In this document: piece by piece, positions 20,980 through 35,900 of the stretch | Numbering within the stretch: the stretch's first letter is position 1 | Layout: every line of letters starts with the position of its first letter | Assembly (NCBI GenBank): GCA_037367405.1 | Contig: JAZKJV010000682.1 | Coordinates: 1,224,501 to 1,288,500 of the forward strand | Direction of reading: 5' to 3' | DNA length: 64,000 nt | From: Ottelia alismoides | Lineage: Eukaryota; Streptophyta; Magnoliopsida; Alismatales; Hydrocharitaceae | Program-made: the position numbers and the translations under genes | The notes under the pieces: model-generated | Seen by the model: only the letters and a program-made list of their open reading frames with translations | What the model was told of the DNA's origin: nothing | Database searches by the model: none

Positions 20980-23900
20980 TCAAAAATGCAGCAAGCTGTA
21001 TACAAGAATCCAAGCAAGCTGCAAAACCAAAAGTGATAGTCATTTATGGAGATGAATGCATGAATCAGGAAGCCGTAAGTTGTTGCCATAGAGAAATCAA
21101 AAGTGGGTTTAAAACTAGGATTCACCACGACAGAATGGTCGGGACAGATGAAATAGTGAGAAATTTACCAGAAAGAGAGTAAAAGATGCAAAAAGGCCCT
21201 CCTGCAGCAATGCTCCATGGCCTCCGTATTCTTCCTCATCAGTCTTTAAGAAATACGCATAGTACCAATAAATGATGCCAGTGGATACTCCTAAAAATCT
21301 GAAAGATGGAAAGATGAGCTCAGAAAACAATGGATTTACTGAAATAAGCAAAATCGATTTCAGTGAAGCAAATACAGCAGAAGCAGCTTTAAAAATGATG
21401 TTCGGTGAGATTCAATTTCATATAACACAGTTATTTATATTAAAGGGAAAGCATAGAATACACGAATAATGGAACTAACTCAAACAGGAGACTTCAAAAT
21501 GTTCTCTTCATTGCTTTCAATTTTATCTCATAGAATACTCTTTCCCATTTATTTAAGCCAAAAAAGTGGGAAAACACGCTAAGGTGCCCACCCCAGATCT
21601 ATTGATAAGAAGAGAAAGGTTACACAGAGACTTACAGTATCCAGGGCTCAAGAAGAGATACATTTTCGCAATATAAGCGCCGAGAAGAGAAGAGTGCACC
21701 ATTTCTGCCTAACCAAGTAGCTCATAATATTGCCAACGGTCACAAGATGTCCTCCCTAACACCGTGTCTAGCGAGAAACATGGATTCCCAGAAAAGATTA
21801 AGGTCCTGAAGGTTGAGTCATCCCGTATTAGCCTCAGCCCAGATTGGGGCAGTCTTTGCACATTGGAAGAAGAGTGATCTATTGTTTCGATTTGTGATTC
21901 GCAAAGCACACATCTATTGGAAATGTCTGGAAAGAGTCTTGCACAACGGTCCCTTGACATAATGCGTCTTCTCCTTGATAGCCACATAAAAAACTCAATT
22001 CTGTCTGGCAGACGCAGCTCCCAAATGAGGTTGCAGTCCCGGATCAGGGAATCTGTCCTAGAAGGTAGAGGTTTGGAAATTGTACGGTAAGTCCTTTTCA
22101 CAGAGAAAGTGTTATCCTTCTAGACCTGATGATCTCTGCCCATAGAAGGCCTATCCGTATGTCTCAGCGACTCCAACATAGTGAGGAAGTCTTCTAATTG
22201 TTGGTCCGAGAAATCCACAACGAAGAAAGGCATCCGGTTATCATCAACCCAGCATTCCACGATCTGTGCGTCACGGTTGCTAGCCAATACGAATAGCCGA
22301 GGAAATCTAGTAGAGAAAGACCCCTCGCTCGTCCAATTGTCTTTCCAGAAAGAGAAAGAGTTCACATTACCAATCACCGGTCTGAAAAGATCCTGAATCG
22401 AAGCAGCACCGTGATGGTTCTCTTCCAAAAGGCCGAGGACTGCACATGTTGACATTGCAAAGAGTCAAGGGGATCCCTAATATCATAGATCCTTTGAATA
22501 AGTCGACAACAGATGTCATCATCACTACCCCAAAGTCTGCCGATCAACTTTGCTCAGTTCCCAGTACTATTATCTTTCAAACTCCGATATTAACGTCAGC
22601 TAGAATCCTACTCATTTTTCCCGTATGTAGAATGACCCTCCGGGGGAAGAAGAGTAGCGGGGAGCCTTTGACGACCCGGGTACCATGGAAAGCAAATATG
22701 ATACGATACCTCACTTCCCCTCAGTCCTTCCTCACCCTTAGCCCGAGCGCGAACCTCAGGCCTAGCCCTACTCTTCCCGAAGCCCTTCCCCTCCCTAGAA
22801 AAACTGATGAAGTTCAGAATTGTTTCTCAAGAAATGTGTTTACACATATCAGTAGTAACAATGCCTTATTCATGACATCTAAGCTCTCGATTCCAAGGCC
22901 ACCGACCATCTTTGATCACTACCCCGAAGTCTCCCAATCAACCAAGTGAATTCTAGCACCATCTTGCCCAGATTTGCCCCAAAGAAACCTATGCATGATC
23001 TTTTCAAGTTTGTTTCCGATACTCATATGCAGAAGTCGCGAGGACATAAAGAAGACCGGAATAACATAGAGTGCCAAATTTATAATCACCAACCGGTAGC
23101 CTCTGGAAAAGATGGCAGCCTTCCAACCTAAAGTTTTTTCTACAATTTCTCAATAATAGGGAGCCAATCCACAATTTTGATTATGCTACAAGTAAAGGGG
23201 ATGCCAATGTGGTGGATAGGGAGAGTCCCACAGACGGTGCCCAGCCCCACAACACAATCTCTGGCTTCATCCTCAGAAAGGCCAAATGAAATGGTAGTCG
23301 ACTTCCCGCAGTTAAAAATCAGCCCCAATATCTCACTACAAATCTCCAACGTTGTGGCCATCCCATTAGCTCCTTCTTACCACTCTCTATAAAAAATAGT
23401 ATCATATGCATACATTAGCCTCCTTCTTAACACTCTCTCAGGCGCCTCTTTCTTTGGAAGCAAAAAAATAAGTGCCTTGTTAATCTGTAAAAGCATGCAT
23501 TATCACGGGCAAATTCTTCCACGGCCTCAAAAACCTAAGTACCCAACAAGGGCCAAACTCCCAGAAAAAGAAAATAGGGAAACCATCTGGACCCGGAACG
23601 TCACATGCATTCAAGTTCCATACTGCATTTTTCACCTCCTCGGGAGTGAAGCCCTGAACAAGGTGAGCGACGTGAGCCTCGAAAACACTGGTTGCCCTGT
23701 GCTCGTCTATCTCCACCGTATTCCCTCCAGCCTCCTTGAGAAAGCATGAAAATGATCTGCAATAGCCTTGCCCATCTCGCGGTCGCCCTCCACTCAAGTA
23801 CCATTCACCATCACAGATCGAATCAGATTGTGGTGATGCCTACCAGTAGCCACATGGTGGAAGTAGGTGGTGTTTATATCACCACCTTTGAGCAAACACT

Positions 23901-26900
23901 GTCTAGAACATTGTCGCCACTCAGTAACACGCTTCCTATCCTCCGCTGTAATGATCTTCTGAGTCGCAGCCCTTGCGGCCAACTCGTCTACTGCTAGATC
24001 TCTAACATCCTCCACTTCATCTAGCCTACAGACCTCAGCTACGGCCGCCATTCGTCTGGCCACTCTGGCCTCTCTCATCACCTTCTTAAGAGAACAAAGA
24101 TGCTTGTGGAGCGAAGTGAGCTTCCGGTCCAAGCGAGATGCAGCCGATCCCGAAACAATAGTGGAGGACTAAACGTTGCGGATAAGCTCTCTGAATGTGT
24201 CCTCTTGGAGCGAAACCCGCTCGAATCTGAAAAAGCCCCGCTAGTTCGAATCATTCCTGGAGTCCCATATAAGTGGAGTGTGGTCCGATCTTGTGTATGG
24301 CTTCGAAGTACAGAAGGAAATTGGATAATCATTCAGAAGCTCCTGGGAGGCCAGGAAGCGATCAATACGTGAGCGATAGTCAGAATTCCTCTAGGTAAAC
24401 CTCATGTTCGTCACATCCATCACCTCAAGCTCGAGGTCATCAATCAACTCAGCAAAGTTCACAGAGCCAGGATCTTATCCCCCACAGAAACGCAGGCGGT
24501 CCGAAGATAGAAGTGAGACATTGAAATATCCACCCACAAACCATGCCACCCCCGGGAAAGAAACACGGGCCTCATAGATATCAGCCCATAGTTCATCCCT
24601 TAAGGAATGAGCAAAAGGTTCGTAAACACATGACACTGCCAACTGAGCATCCGAGGAGTTGTTTTCCAGAAGAACCGTGAGAATGTCTGCCCTTATTTCA
24701 GAGCAGACCGAGAAAAGCGGTTTTTTCCATGCAACTATCACGCCCCCCGACGCACCACTAGCATCAAGATTTTTGTAACCAAAGATGTGGCCAGTCCCCA
24801 AAGAATTCCACATCAAATTTGGGCAGGAAGGAAGTTTTGTTTCTTGCAACATATATCACAAACCCATTCTGTGTAGCGGACCCATTCCATGTCAAAATCT
24901 TCATTGAGGAACATGTTTGTTCCCCGAAGTCCACACCACCCCGACCAGAAGCGCCACTCTGGCCTTACTCTCTGAGATTTCCCGATCTTCCCTCTTCCTC
25001 ACGCATGATGTCTACGTGGTTTATATCGCTTATGTCTCCTAACGACCCGACTCAGAGGGCAGTGAGTCGGAGGGTGAAGGGAGAAGGACTGCTCTCCTGT
25101 GGAAGACGACGAAGGTTGTAGCTGACGGTTTCCAACCGCATTCTCCAATAATTCAACCACAAGATTGGGGTTTAACCTCCATTCGTGGACCTGCCCAAGT
25201 TCTTTTGGCTTCAAAAATCCTGGTTCGAAACACGTGCTGGTGTCAAAAAATGAACTCTCCAAACACGTACTATCCTGCAATGATTCAATTTGAATGAAAG
25301 CCTTCACGCAAGGAGAGCTTTCCACTTGTTCAGTCGTTGGCTCGAAGAACCCATTTAGAGGATGCTTAAAGACGCTTGGAAGTTTCGCTTCTAGCTCTCT
25401 ATTGATAGCTCTAAAGATTTCACAAGAAGCATCTATGCCTTCCGTACCAAGAGTTGGGAAGGACTTCCATTGTTGATGAAGGATGGTAATAGGATTCTCG
25501 TTCCCGATATGCAAGACCCGATTGCTGCTCTCAATCAGGTCAGAGTACACAGATGCTCCGAGAACCTACTTAGAAGTAGTCAAGTCAGCCATTGGGACAT
25601 CCTTCAAGATCCGATTAGGTAGACCCAACTCAAATCGAGTTTCAGGAAGGGGCGAAAAATGCCCTAGCAATGTTAGTTTCGACTGCCGCCTGAGAAAGCA
25701 AAGGGACCCATGCTCCTTCTCCGTCGAATTCGGAAAATGGAACGTCAGGAGCTGTCAAAATAGGAAGGTTTGACGCCTCGTAATTGCTAACGATCCGGTA
25801 AGCTTTTAAATTTCTTTTAATTTGATGAAATCCGAAAAGATCGCTTTTTCGAATACTTACCAATAATGGCCACTGCGAATCTCCCAAGATTTGGTGCATG
25901 GGTGATGAACCTCAGTTTCATCATCTTTATTTCACATAATTAACCCCCTTGCTTAAAAGTTTGTCAATAATTCCCTGTTAATATCTCATAATTAATAGAC
26001 TCCTAAATATATTAAAAACCACAAAAAAATGACAAAACAAAATTCGTGGTATTTTTAGACTTAAAAATACCCTCAAAAATATTTCGGGCCCTTGTTTTAT
26101 CTCTTTTCGAGTTTTGGTCAACATGAAACTTGTAGATCTCATCAAGATCTACAACTTTCATGTTTTGAGTTTTCTCAAATTCGGCCAATAGGGCCCTCAA
26201 AAATAAGAAAAAAACCTCTGAATAATCTGATTGGGCCACGTGGCCCATTCTGGGGGCGCCACGTGGCCCGGCCTCTTTGTCTTATCCGCCTCATCTTCCA
26301 GCCGTTGGATCTTCTCCTGAGATCCAACGACTCCCGCTGTGTCCACGTACCCGCCTTATCCTAGCCCTCAGATCTTCCCCCCCGCTTCATCCGCACCATC
26401 CGTTAGCGCCGCGCCCACAGCTTGACACGTGGCGCGTTGTGCGCCCTTCGATCGCGCCCTGGATCTCGCATCTAAGCCGCTCAACCCGCTCATTGTCCTC
26501 AGTCGTTCGATCACCTCCCACTCACCATCTTTACCGTCCATTAGCGCCGAGTCCTTAGCGCGCCACGTGGCAGCGCCTGATCTCTCCGATCATATCGCCT
26601 CGATCTAATCTGGCCCGTCACTTAGCGCCTAAATGTCAACCGTTGGATCTCAAGATCCAACGGCCGACAGACCGTCGTCAACCTCCAGCCCACTCCTCTC
26701 TCTCCCACGTTCCTGCTCGACGACCACTCGCCCTTCCCATTTTCACAGCCACTCCCGTGGACCTCTTCCTTCGCCAACCGCTCCATGGTCCTCCCCAGTC
26801 ATCCACGACCATCGCGCACTACTCCACTACCCACAACTCCCTTCCAGTCGCCCCACAGTTGACCGCAAACCCACGTCGGCCACCATTATCTCCGCCACTT

Positions 26901-29900
26901 CTCCCTTCAAATACACCTCCTCCCCCACTATTCACGGTTGTCCACCTTTACGCGGGGAGGGGCCCAGCCCACCTCCGCCTCCCTGTGACAGGGGGAGGCG
27001 TCGGATAGAGCGAAGACGACCTCAAATCCCCCGGTGAGACCCTCCGCCATTCACGGTGGAGTTGCGGCGCTCCGGCGACCGCTCGAGCTGCGTCGACCGG
27101 CTGGCGACGTCCAGCGAAGACCCGGTGCTCCATCTGAGCTCCAGCCCAAGCCTCCGCTCCACCCGACCAAGGTAAGTACCTCTTCTTCTTCCTCTGTAAT
27201 TTTCTTTAATTTCTTTGAATTTTCTAGGGCACTTCGTCCATCTTCACCCTCCGATAACCACCCAGTTAGCTCCGCCAACAACTCCCCCTTCTCGCGCACG
27301 TTTCTGACCACCCTTCCGGTTCTTCGCAACCCCAGACCACTCCTACCCATCTCCTCCGCCATCCACGGCGGAGGAGCTTCGAGCTCACCACTCTCTTCAC
27401 CTCACTGAGCTCCCGTTCCATTCACACACGCGACCCACTCTTGCTTCGGCTACGTACTAACAATGCAGGTCCACGAATCTCTTAATAAACGGAGCTTCGC
27501 CGGAGCTCACTTCGTCAAGTTCGCCTGCAACTGCCGATCCCCGTTGATCAACGCCAGCAGCTCCTGGACCTTCCCCGAGCTTCGAGCTTCTCCGACGTCT
27601 ATCTGGGGAGCTCTGGGGAGGTCGCCATCAGCCGATATCGAGCGGCGGAGAGGAGCCCCCTTCGCCGGAGACCCACTACCGCCGCCAGCTGGAGATGGTG
27701 GAGAAGGAGCAGCAGCCGTTGGATGATCTTCATCTGACGGCACGGATCCAGCCACGTCGCTCAAGACCCGCCTCTCCAGCGACCGTTGGATCATCTCGAT
27801 CCAACGGTTAGAGCACAGCCACGTCGATCCTTCAGAGGCCCACAGCGACCATCCGATCACTACAATCGGGTGGCTCATATACAGCCACGTGTCCTCTCCA
27901 TAGCAGCACCGAGCCTCAGCCACCGAGCCAGAGGCTTGGATCCGTCGAGCCTTGTCCGAGCCTGCATCGAGCCAAAGCCTACGCCCGAGCCACGCCGAAG
28001 CAACCCGGGCCTCCTCCGAACCTCCGATCGACCCGAGCCTGGGGAAGCGCGTGCCTGGCACGTGCTTCTTGGGTAATTTGCAAGGAAGCCCAGCCGCCTT
28101 CTTCAATTTGCAAACAGGTCCTGATCACGTGCAGCGGGCGTGCACAGTGGGTATTTTACAGGGAAGATCCATCTACTTTACGTATTTACATTTTAGTCCC
28201 TCCCTGGACCTGTTTGTAGTTATCTTTTCATGTTTTTATTGCATTTATGCCCCTGTCTTCTTTTATGCGTATCTTGAGCTACATAGCTCCAATCGAGTTG
28301 ATTTCAGTTTCATTTTGAAGCTCTTCTCGTCCTCTACATTATGGCATGGTTAAATTTCAGATTTGATACTATGAACTGTGATGTATTATTTTATTATCTA
28401 AGTGTCTTGATCTCTTTATTTATCATGCCCACTTGCTTAATGAGAGTAGAATGCTTCTTAATGCTAACTCTGTTTAACTTGCATTTTTTTGCTATGGTTC
28501 AAGTGACTTTTATATTGGGCATATCATTCGCTTTGCATGCTCATTTAATTGCATTATAAAAATTGATAAAAAAATGCATGTTTAATTTAATGCATTATCT
28601 TGTCATGTGTTTTGTCTTTGCATATTTTGACCTATATGCTTCAACTCTACACTTAGTTAAACAAACTTAAACCCGAATAATACGAGAGAGGCTCGTGTCC
28701 CTGAGTTCGACCTTGGTATCTTGCCAAGTAAAAATAAATCTTCGATCACCTCATTTTGATTTATGGCATATCTTTAAATGAGGTGATCTCTTTGACGACC
28801 CAAATCGGCCCGACTACGATGATGATTCCATGTGCTAAAAACACATTATTAAAGGGCCGATTTTACGGATCGTCAAATGGCGCCGTTGCCGGGGACACGG
28901 CTCATTTCTTTTATTTTTTGGATTTTTGTGTGTTTAATTTAGTGTTCTTTTTTATAGGTCAATTAACCGCAAATTTTGCATATAAAATTTTTCTTTCCTT
29001 TATGATATCTAACGATTGCTTTTGTGGCAGGGCCCTTGATGGATCAAGGAGGCGAGGAGCAGGGCGTTCCTCGCTGCGAGGAGCCGCAGGAGCATGCTTG
29101 GAGCAAAGGAGGAAGAAAAGAAAAAAAATGTGTCGCATTTTTTGTTGCATTTTACTTTCTTTTAATAATTCGTCTTTTACAGCGGTCTTCGATCGAAGAC
29201 TCGCGATTGTAATCGAACGATTGTGGTTGTGTGGGGATCGTCCCCACTTGAGTGTCGACCTAGGATTAGGCACGCGGCTCTCCGAGCTCATTTCATTTTT
29301 TATCTTATGTGCTTGATCGTAGGTAGGACACACTTTAAATATAGACGCACTTAATCTCGTATCACTTAGCTAAAATTAATGAAGATCAATCACCGCTAAT
29401 AGATGCATGATTAGGTGCGGCTTTTTCGACTTGCATACATGTTGGATTTGGTTTTCAAAACGGCCCAGATTTTTCACGGCTTTTATCGTCAAATCACTGC
29501 ATGATTTCTCGCTTAGCCTAGATCGCGTTTTTCTTCATCGTATACATGTTTTTCTCGGCTTTCATTTTTCTAGATTGATCACCTAGGATAAATGGAAAAA
29601 TGGAATGAACGGTAGACGATGATTTTCTGATTGATGTGCTAACCATAATTCAGTGATAACCTAAAATAAAATTGGGACTGTAATTGCAAGTCAACCAAAA
29701 ATGGAGTAAAATTCGGTTTTGGGAGAGCAATACCCTCGCTTACGCAATAATTTTCCTCCACATCTTTTCTTTGCGTAAAAATCGAATGTTTTATCACCAA
29801 TAAAATAGACAAGATAATTAACCAACCTTGGTTGGTTTCATGTGTGAGTTGGTGAAACTAAGGGTTTGCTTGCTTGATTGAGCCTTGTTTGATGTGACAC

Positions 29901-32900
29901 ACACCCCAAATCCAAAGACACTCCATTTCATCTCCGAAGATTCAGCCGCTCATTTGTATATTCATCCTTCTTCTTCGTTCACCTTGGGTCTCTTCCAACA
30001 TCAATCTCCATCTTTATACTTAGGTTAATCTCAGCCTAAGTATAGGGGGGACCCAAGTCCCCGTGATTTTCTCTACTCATCTTTTCTTGCCTTTGTACTT
30101 AGGTTATTTCTAACCTAAGTATAGGGGGAGCCCCTCTTAGCTCCGTATATTCTTCTATATTTAAATGGACCAATGTACTTGTAACATCTAGTGCTATGAG
30201 GACATAGCAAAGTTTAAGTATAGGGGGGTATACCGTATATACCGCCCCACACCTTCTCCCTTCAAATACACCTCCTCCTCCTCCACGCGCGCCTCCTCCG
30301 CAGCCACCCGCGCGTGGCCCCACCATCCTCGCGCACTTCTCCACGAACCTCGACACCCCTCCAGTCGCTCCACGATCACGGTTGAACCCCACGTCCTCGC
30401 TAGCAAACCGCCCAACTCCAACCTTCAAATACGCCGCCTCCTTCACCGTTACACCCGGTCCACCTTTACGCGAGGGCTCGCCCAGCCCTCCTCCGTCTCC
30501 CTGTGACAGGGGGAGGCGGAGGATCGAGCGACGACGACGCAGCCCCTCCGGTGAGACCCTCCGCCTTCGATGGCGGAGCTGCGGCGCTCCGCGACCGCCT
30601 GAGCTGCGTCGAGTAGCTGCCAACGTCCAGCGACGACCAGAGCTCAGCTCCGAGCTCGCCCCCAAGCTCCGCTCCGCCTCCGATCAGGTAAGCTCTTCCT
30701 CCTTTGATTTTTTGCTTAATTTCTTTGAATTAATTAGCCTTCTACCGCCAGTTTCACCCTCCGATGACCACCCAGACAGCTCCGCCAACAACTCCCCCTT
30801 TTCGCGCACGTTTCCGACCACCCTTCCGTTTCTTCGCAACCCCAAACCACTCCGACCCATCTCTTCCGCCCTCGCGGCGGAGGAGCTTCAAGCTCCCCAC
30901 GTTCTTCGTCCCCGATGAGCTTCCACCGCACTTCACGTCGCACGCACGCACCTCTTTGTCGCTTCGGCTATGTGTCTAACGCTGCAGGTCTTTGTGAGCG
31001 TCAATGGCCGGAGTCCCGTCGGAATAGACTTCATCGACCTCGCTGTGCCCATCCGAGCTCAGACACGCGACGCCAGTGGCTTCTGGACCTTCCCTGAGCT
31101 CCGGGCTTCCTCGACGATCATTTAGAGAGCTTTGGGAAGGTCCACAGCGGCCGAGGGTGGCAGGCGGAGGAGGAGCTCCTTCGCCGGAGCCCTAAACCCG
31201 CCGCCCGTCTTCGGCCGAGGGAGGAGATACCGTAGCCGTTAGATAGTCCTCGCCAGCGACCATCTAACGGTCCCGATGCCGACACGCCATCATCCCGAGC
31301 CTTCTCCAGATGCCGTTGGATGCGTATGATCCAACGGCCTTCGAGCCTCCACGTCGCCCCGAAGTTTAGTTACCAGTAGCCCTTGGATAATCACGATCCA
31401 AGGGCCGACAGTCGGCCACGTGGCGAAGCCAGAGCTCCCCCGAGCCTAGCGACCGAGTCCCAGGCTTGGTCGCTCCCGAACCTCCACCGAGCCTGCACCG
31501 AACCTCGGACCGTCCGAGCCTACGCCGAAGCACCTCCCGAACCTCTGCCGAATCCGAGCCTCCTCCCGAGCCTGGGTAGCACGTGCAGCGCACGTGCTAT
31601 TTGGGAATTTTGCAGAGACGCCCTCTGACTTCTCCAGATTTGCAGAAAGGTCCAGTCCTCACATGCGAGCCACGTGCATCAGGGGTTATTTGCACTTATA
31701 CCCTTGCGGGTTTATATAATTGCAAATATACCCCTGTGCGTGGGGTTCATTTACAGGGAAGGCCTCGAATTTATTTCTTTTGCATTTTAGTCCTTCCCAG
31801 GGACCTTTTTGTAGTTATCTTTTTATGTTTTCTTTCATTTATGCCCTTGCTTTCTTTGTTGAATATCTTGAGCTACGTATGTCCAATCGAGTTGATTTCA
31901 GTTTCGTTTTAAAGCTGGTTTGATGATCTTTCAAATGGCATGCTTGATTACTGTTTTGAACACAATGATTTTGTTATGTATTATTTTATAGCGATGTGTC
32001 TATTTGAGCTCAACATGATGCCTTTCTTAATATTATTCATCACATCTGCCTTTTTTTAAGGAACTCGAAATTGACTCGTATTTACTTTTGCTCATTATTT
32101 TCTATCTAGGGCATATCTCCATTTGCATCGTATTGCATTCATTTGCATGATAAAAAAATGTTTAAAAAAATGCATGTTTATTTTAATTGCATTGTCTTTG
32201 CATATTTTGACCTATAGATCTTTAACTCAACGCTTAATTAAATACACTTTAATCCGATTAATATGAGAGAGGCTCGTGTCCCTGAGATCGACCTTGGTAT
32301 CTTGCCAAGTAAAATTAAATCACGATCACCTCATTTCGATTGACCATCGCATATATCTAAATGAGGTGATCGCTTTGACGACCCGAAACCGGCCCGACTA
32401 CGATGATGATTCCATGTGCTAAAAACACATTATTAAAGGGCCGATTTTGCGGTTCGTCAAAGGGGAAGAATCGAGGTCGTCGAGGAGCTGGCTGCTTTGA
32501 TGATCGGCGATGGCGAGGGCGGTGGAATGACCTCGACCACGAGTTTAAAAGAAGCACAACCCATGCTTAGTAAACAATTTACATCCATGTTGAAAGGGCC
32601 ATCGAATCAGAACCTGATTGGCGCTCGTCTGAGAGAACCCTTGAGACCCAACTCAATCGCCTCAAGGTCGGTCTTAGTGTTGTTGCAAAACGCGAAAGAA
32701 ACAACATACCCAGGATATGCGTCACCCGCTTGTAGCGTCTCCTTCCCTCGCCATCCGCAAAGCGAGAGTGTCGCCAGGAAACACCCGAGCAAAAGGATCC
32801 CCGCAAAAGCAGCACTGCTTGGGATTTAAACAAACCCCTCATACAACAGTGAATGTCATCCATAGGGCGACATTTCCAAAGAAAGAGTCCCCCAGAAATT

Positions 32901-35900
32901 CTTGAACACGCTCACGCCCCAAATTGACTTCCAGAGTTTTTGAATGCATGGAACCGATGAGGATCGAATCTTTAATTTATGATTCATTCACAAAATCCTT
33001 CTCCTCAAGCGCACCTTCTCTAACCGTCACCGCATAGGATCATGCTGCACTTCTCTTCGTGACTCCATCCCCCGTAGAGGATACAGCTATGGATTTCCCA
33101 TGTGAATCTTCAACCTTCGGCTGGTTGCGGCAAGAAGCACGACGATGGCCAATTTTGCCACAGGCGAAGCATTGCAGTGGGAACGAGCAGAAAGAAGAAT
33201 GATGTCCGTAAAACCCGCAACGATAACATCGCTTTCCCCAATTTCGATGAGAAACAACTGACCATCCTTCCTCCCTTCTCTCCGAGTTGTGCTCGGTAGC
33301 CCTCAAAGAACCTCCCACTCCTTGTTTGGTGGCTCTCTCTCCCATGTCTGTACCCCTCGTCGCACCTCCCATCGAAAGTGTTCTCTCCTTCTACGAGCTC
33401 TCTCCTGCTCAGCGCTCCCCATCTCCCTTGTGATTAGGAGATATAAAAAGGATCTTCTTTATTGACATGCTAAAATCAAAAATAAAAATTAATTAGTAAA
33501 GTTACATTAGATAACCATAATACTTGAATAGACAATCCGGACATTGTTGATTTCATTTTTATGCAAAACCTTCTTTTACATTAGTGGGGCAGTCTCAATA
33601 CTCTGTCCATTCCAATAATCTGTCCAACATCATGATCGGGAGCATCTAAGAAAAGGAAACAATGCCCAAACTCAGGTCCAACTAAGCTAGATCACATTGC
33701 ATAGTTTTCTTACTATAACTTTTCTGATCTTCTTCGACTCTTCATGTAACTCTCATTGACCAAAATCATTACCAGTGAAACTAGTAGGTTCTTTTTAAGC
33801 AATATGCTCAAACCATTTGTAACGTCTCAAGCTTAAGTCCCCGATCCGACAACAGAGAAAATTGACACTGATAACTTGTTGGGTACAGTCTATACAGACC
33901 AATTGACAACCAACCAAAATGCTTAAACCTAAGTTGTCAAGTAGTAATCCCCACCAATTATAACCTAATATCATACTTTGTAATTTTCCGATGTGGGAGT
34001 ATTTGTGGAGTTCTTACAATCTCCCTCATTTATATTCGCAATGTCCTCGTTGCTACATGACCTATCACTTATTTCCAATGATAGTGGCGGTTGCACGCTC
34101 CTAGCTTAAGTCCCATCAGATAGCGTTTTCCACTGTCAAAAGAAAATTGGCTCTGATATCATTTGTAGCATCCCAATCTTGGGTCTCCAGACCGTTAACG
34201 AGGAAAACTGATCCTTACAACTTGTTGGCCCTTAACCTGAATGTTTCACTTAATTCATCCTTTACAGAGGACAATTGTCTTTATCATAATATCATTACAT
34301 CTGCTACATTTTTCATAACATCCGTCTCAGCATTTCATTTCTGATACAATACTCAACATCGTAAAAAAAAATTGGGCCTGATAACAAGGTCAACATGTTC
34401 ACGATGACAATTTAAATTGATATCCAGTCTATACACAGATCCCCCAAGCATCCAACATCTAACTATACCAAAATACATGCATATAATAAATAAGATGTTA
34501 TTCTGTTGGATGGCATGCATACAATAAATGTTACCATCCAACCTCTATACCGATGACTTTCTTTGTTGATCTTGTATCTAAAACTTGCATATAATAAACG
34601 AGGAGTTAAACATCGGCAGTATGGATTTATAGGTATATATATATCCTATTACCACTTCAAAATCCTACAAGAAAAAGAAAGATTCAAAATCGTTCGGGTT
34701 TACTGCTGCAAACGTTGTGGCGTCGAATGGTCCTAGTGTGAACCTGGGGGGGTCTAACTCTGGTGGATCATGTGCCGATATGACGGTTCTTGATGCACCA
34801 ACGGAGCCTGATGGTGGGTTCGCTGCGAAGATATTCGAGTGTTGGGAAGGCGAAGGAGGGGCCAGGGTGCCCAAGAAAGGTTCGGTGGCCGGTTTGAGAA
34901 CTTCTAGGTTCTCCCGTCGTCCAAGAATCGATGCAGTGGAGAAGCATCCTCATGGGGGTTCAGGGGCTGTGGTGCAACAACCTTTTATCTTTTTTCTCGA
35001 AAAAGGCAATGAGCTGAGGGGAATGGTTGGGAGATAAATGAGCTTGAACGAAGCCGGGAGTTGAAAGAATTCATTTGTACGAATTCCAACTGAAGTAGAC
35101 AAGTGGCGAAGGAAATGCAGCTACATGTGGTTGATTTGACACAAGAGGATGTAGACAATTGCTTGGCTGAGAACCAGTTTCGAGTAAAAAAAGAAAAAAG
35201 TGTGACATTTGAAATCGAGGTCGCAAAGATAGCCAAAGTACATGTGGCAGGGGGCGCCCCCATTGTTTCTAGATAAAGTGCTTGATGTGGATTGTCCACA
35301 AGTTGGGCCAACCGGAGAAAAGGACGGCGGTTGGGTCCATACGCGCTGAGTGGAGGGTAGATGTGGCATGCTTGCAGGAGACGAAGATTGCTTCTTGGGA
35401 ATCGGTGAGGTGGAGTTCCACTTCGAGAGCTCATGTCTCTGATTTCAAGGCAGTTCCGGCTATTGGTAGCTCTGGTGGTATTGTGATTACGTGGAATGGT
35501 GTTGTGTTTGACTTGTTAGACGAGGCGATTCTCGTGCGGTCTGTTTCGGTGGTGCTGCTCAGTAAGAGGGATCGTTCTAGATTGCCGATTACATCAATCT
35601 ATGGTGAGACTGGCTTCTATGAACACTACTTTGTGGGCGGAGTCGTGGGATGTGAGGGCCAGATTTCCGAGTGTGACATGGATTGTTGCCGGTGATTTCA
35701 ACGTCACGCTATACGTCGATGACATACAAAGGGAGCATAGTGCGCAAGATCCGAGTTCTGTATTATTTGTTAAGTGTAGGGGACTTGGGCTTAGAGGACC
35801 TGGACGTGGTGAATTGCAAATACACTAGGAGGAACTCAACCTCTAAGTCTCGTCTTGATAGATTCCAGCTTTCGGTGGAGGCTTTGGAGATGTCCAATCT

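Larger units (their letters stand above)
25903..32459 (+). mobile_element. Non-autonomous Ty3/gypsy (Tat/Athila-type) element nested in LINE-A
   Basis: Two long direct repeats end in the same sequence (GGGCCGATTTT(A/G)CGG...CGTCA, at 28875 and 32459). The first is followed two bases on by the primer site TGGCGCCGTTGCCGGGGA (28878-28895), typical of Tat/Athila-type gypsy elements. The inner part (28896-30228) is only about 1.35 kb and lacks protease, RT and integrase; a short gag-like start (ATGGATCAAGGAGG, about 29037) is all that remains. The two LTRs differ visibly by substitutions and indels, so the insertion is old. The left limit is uncertain (between 25903 and about 25980), and no clean target duplication was found. 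Confidence 0.78.
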
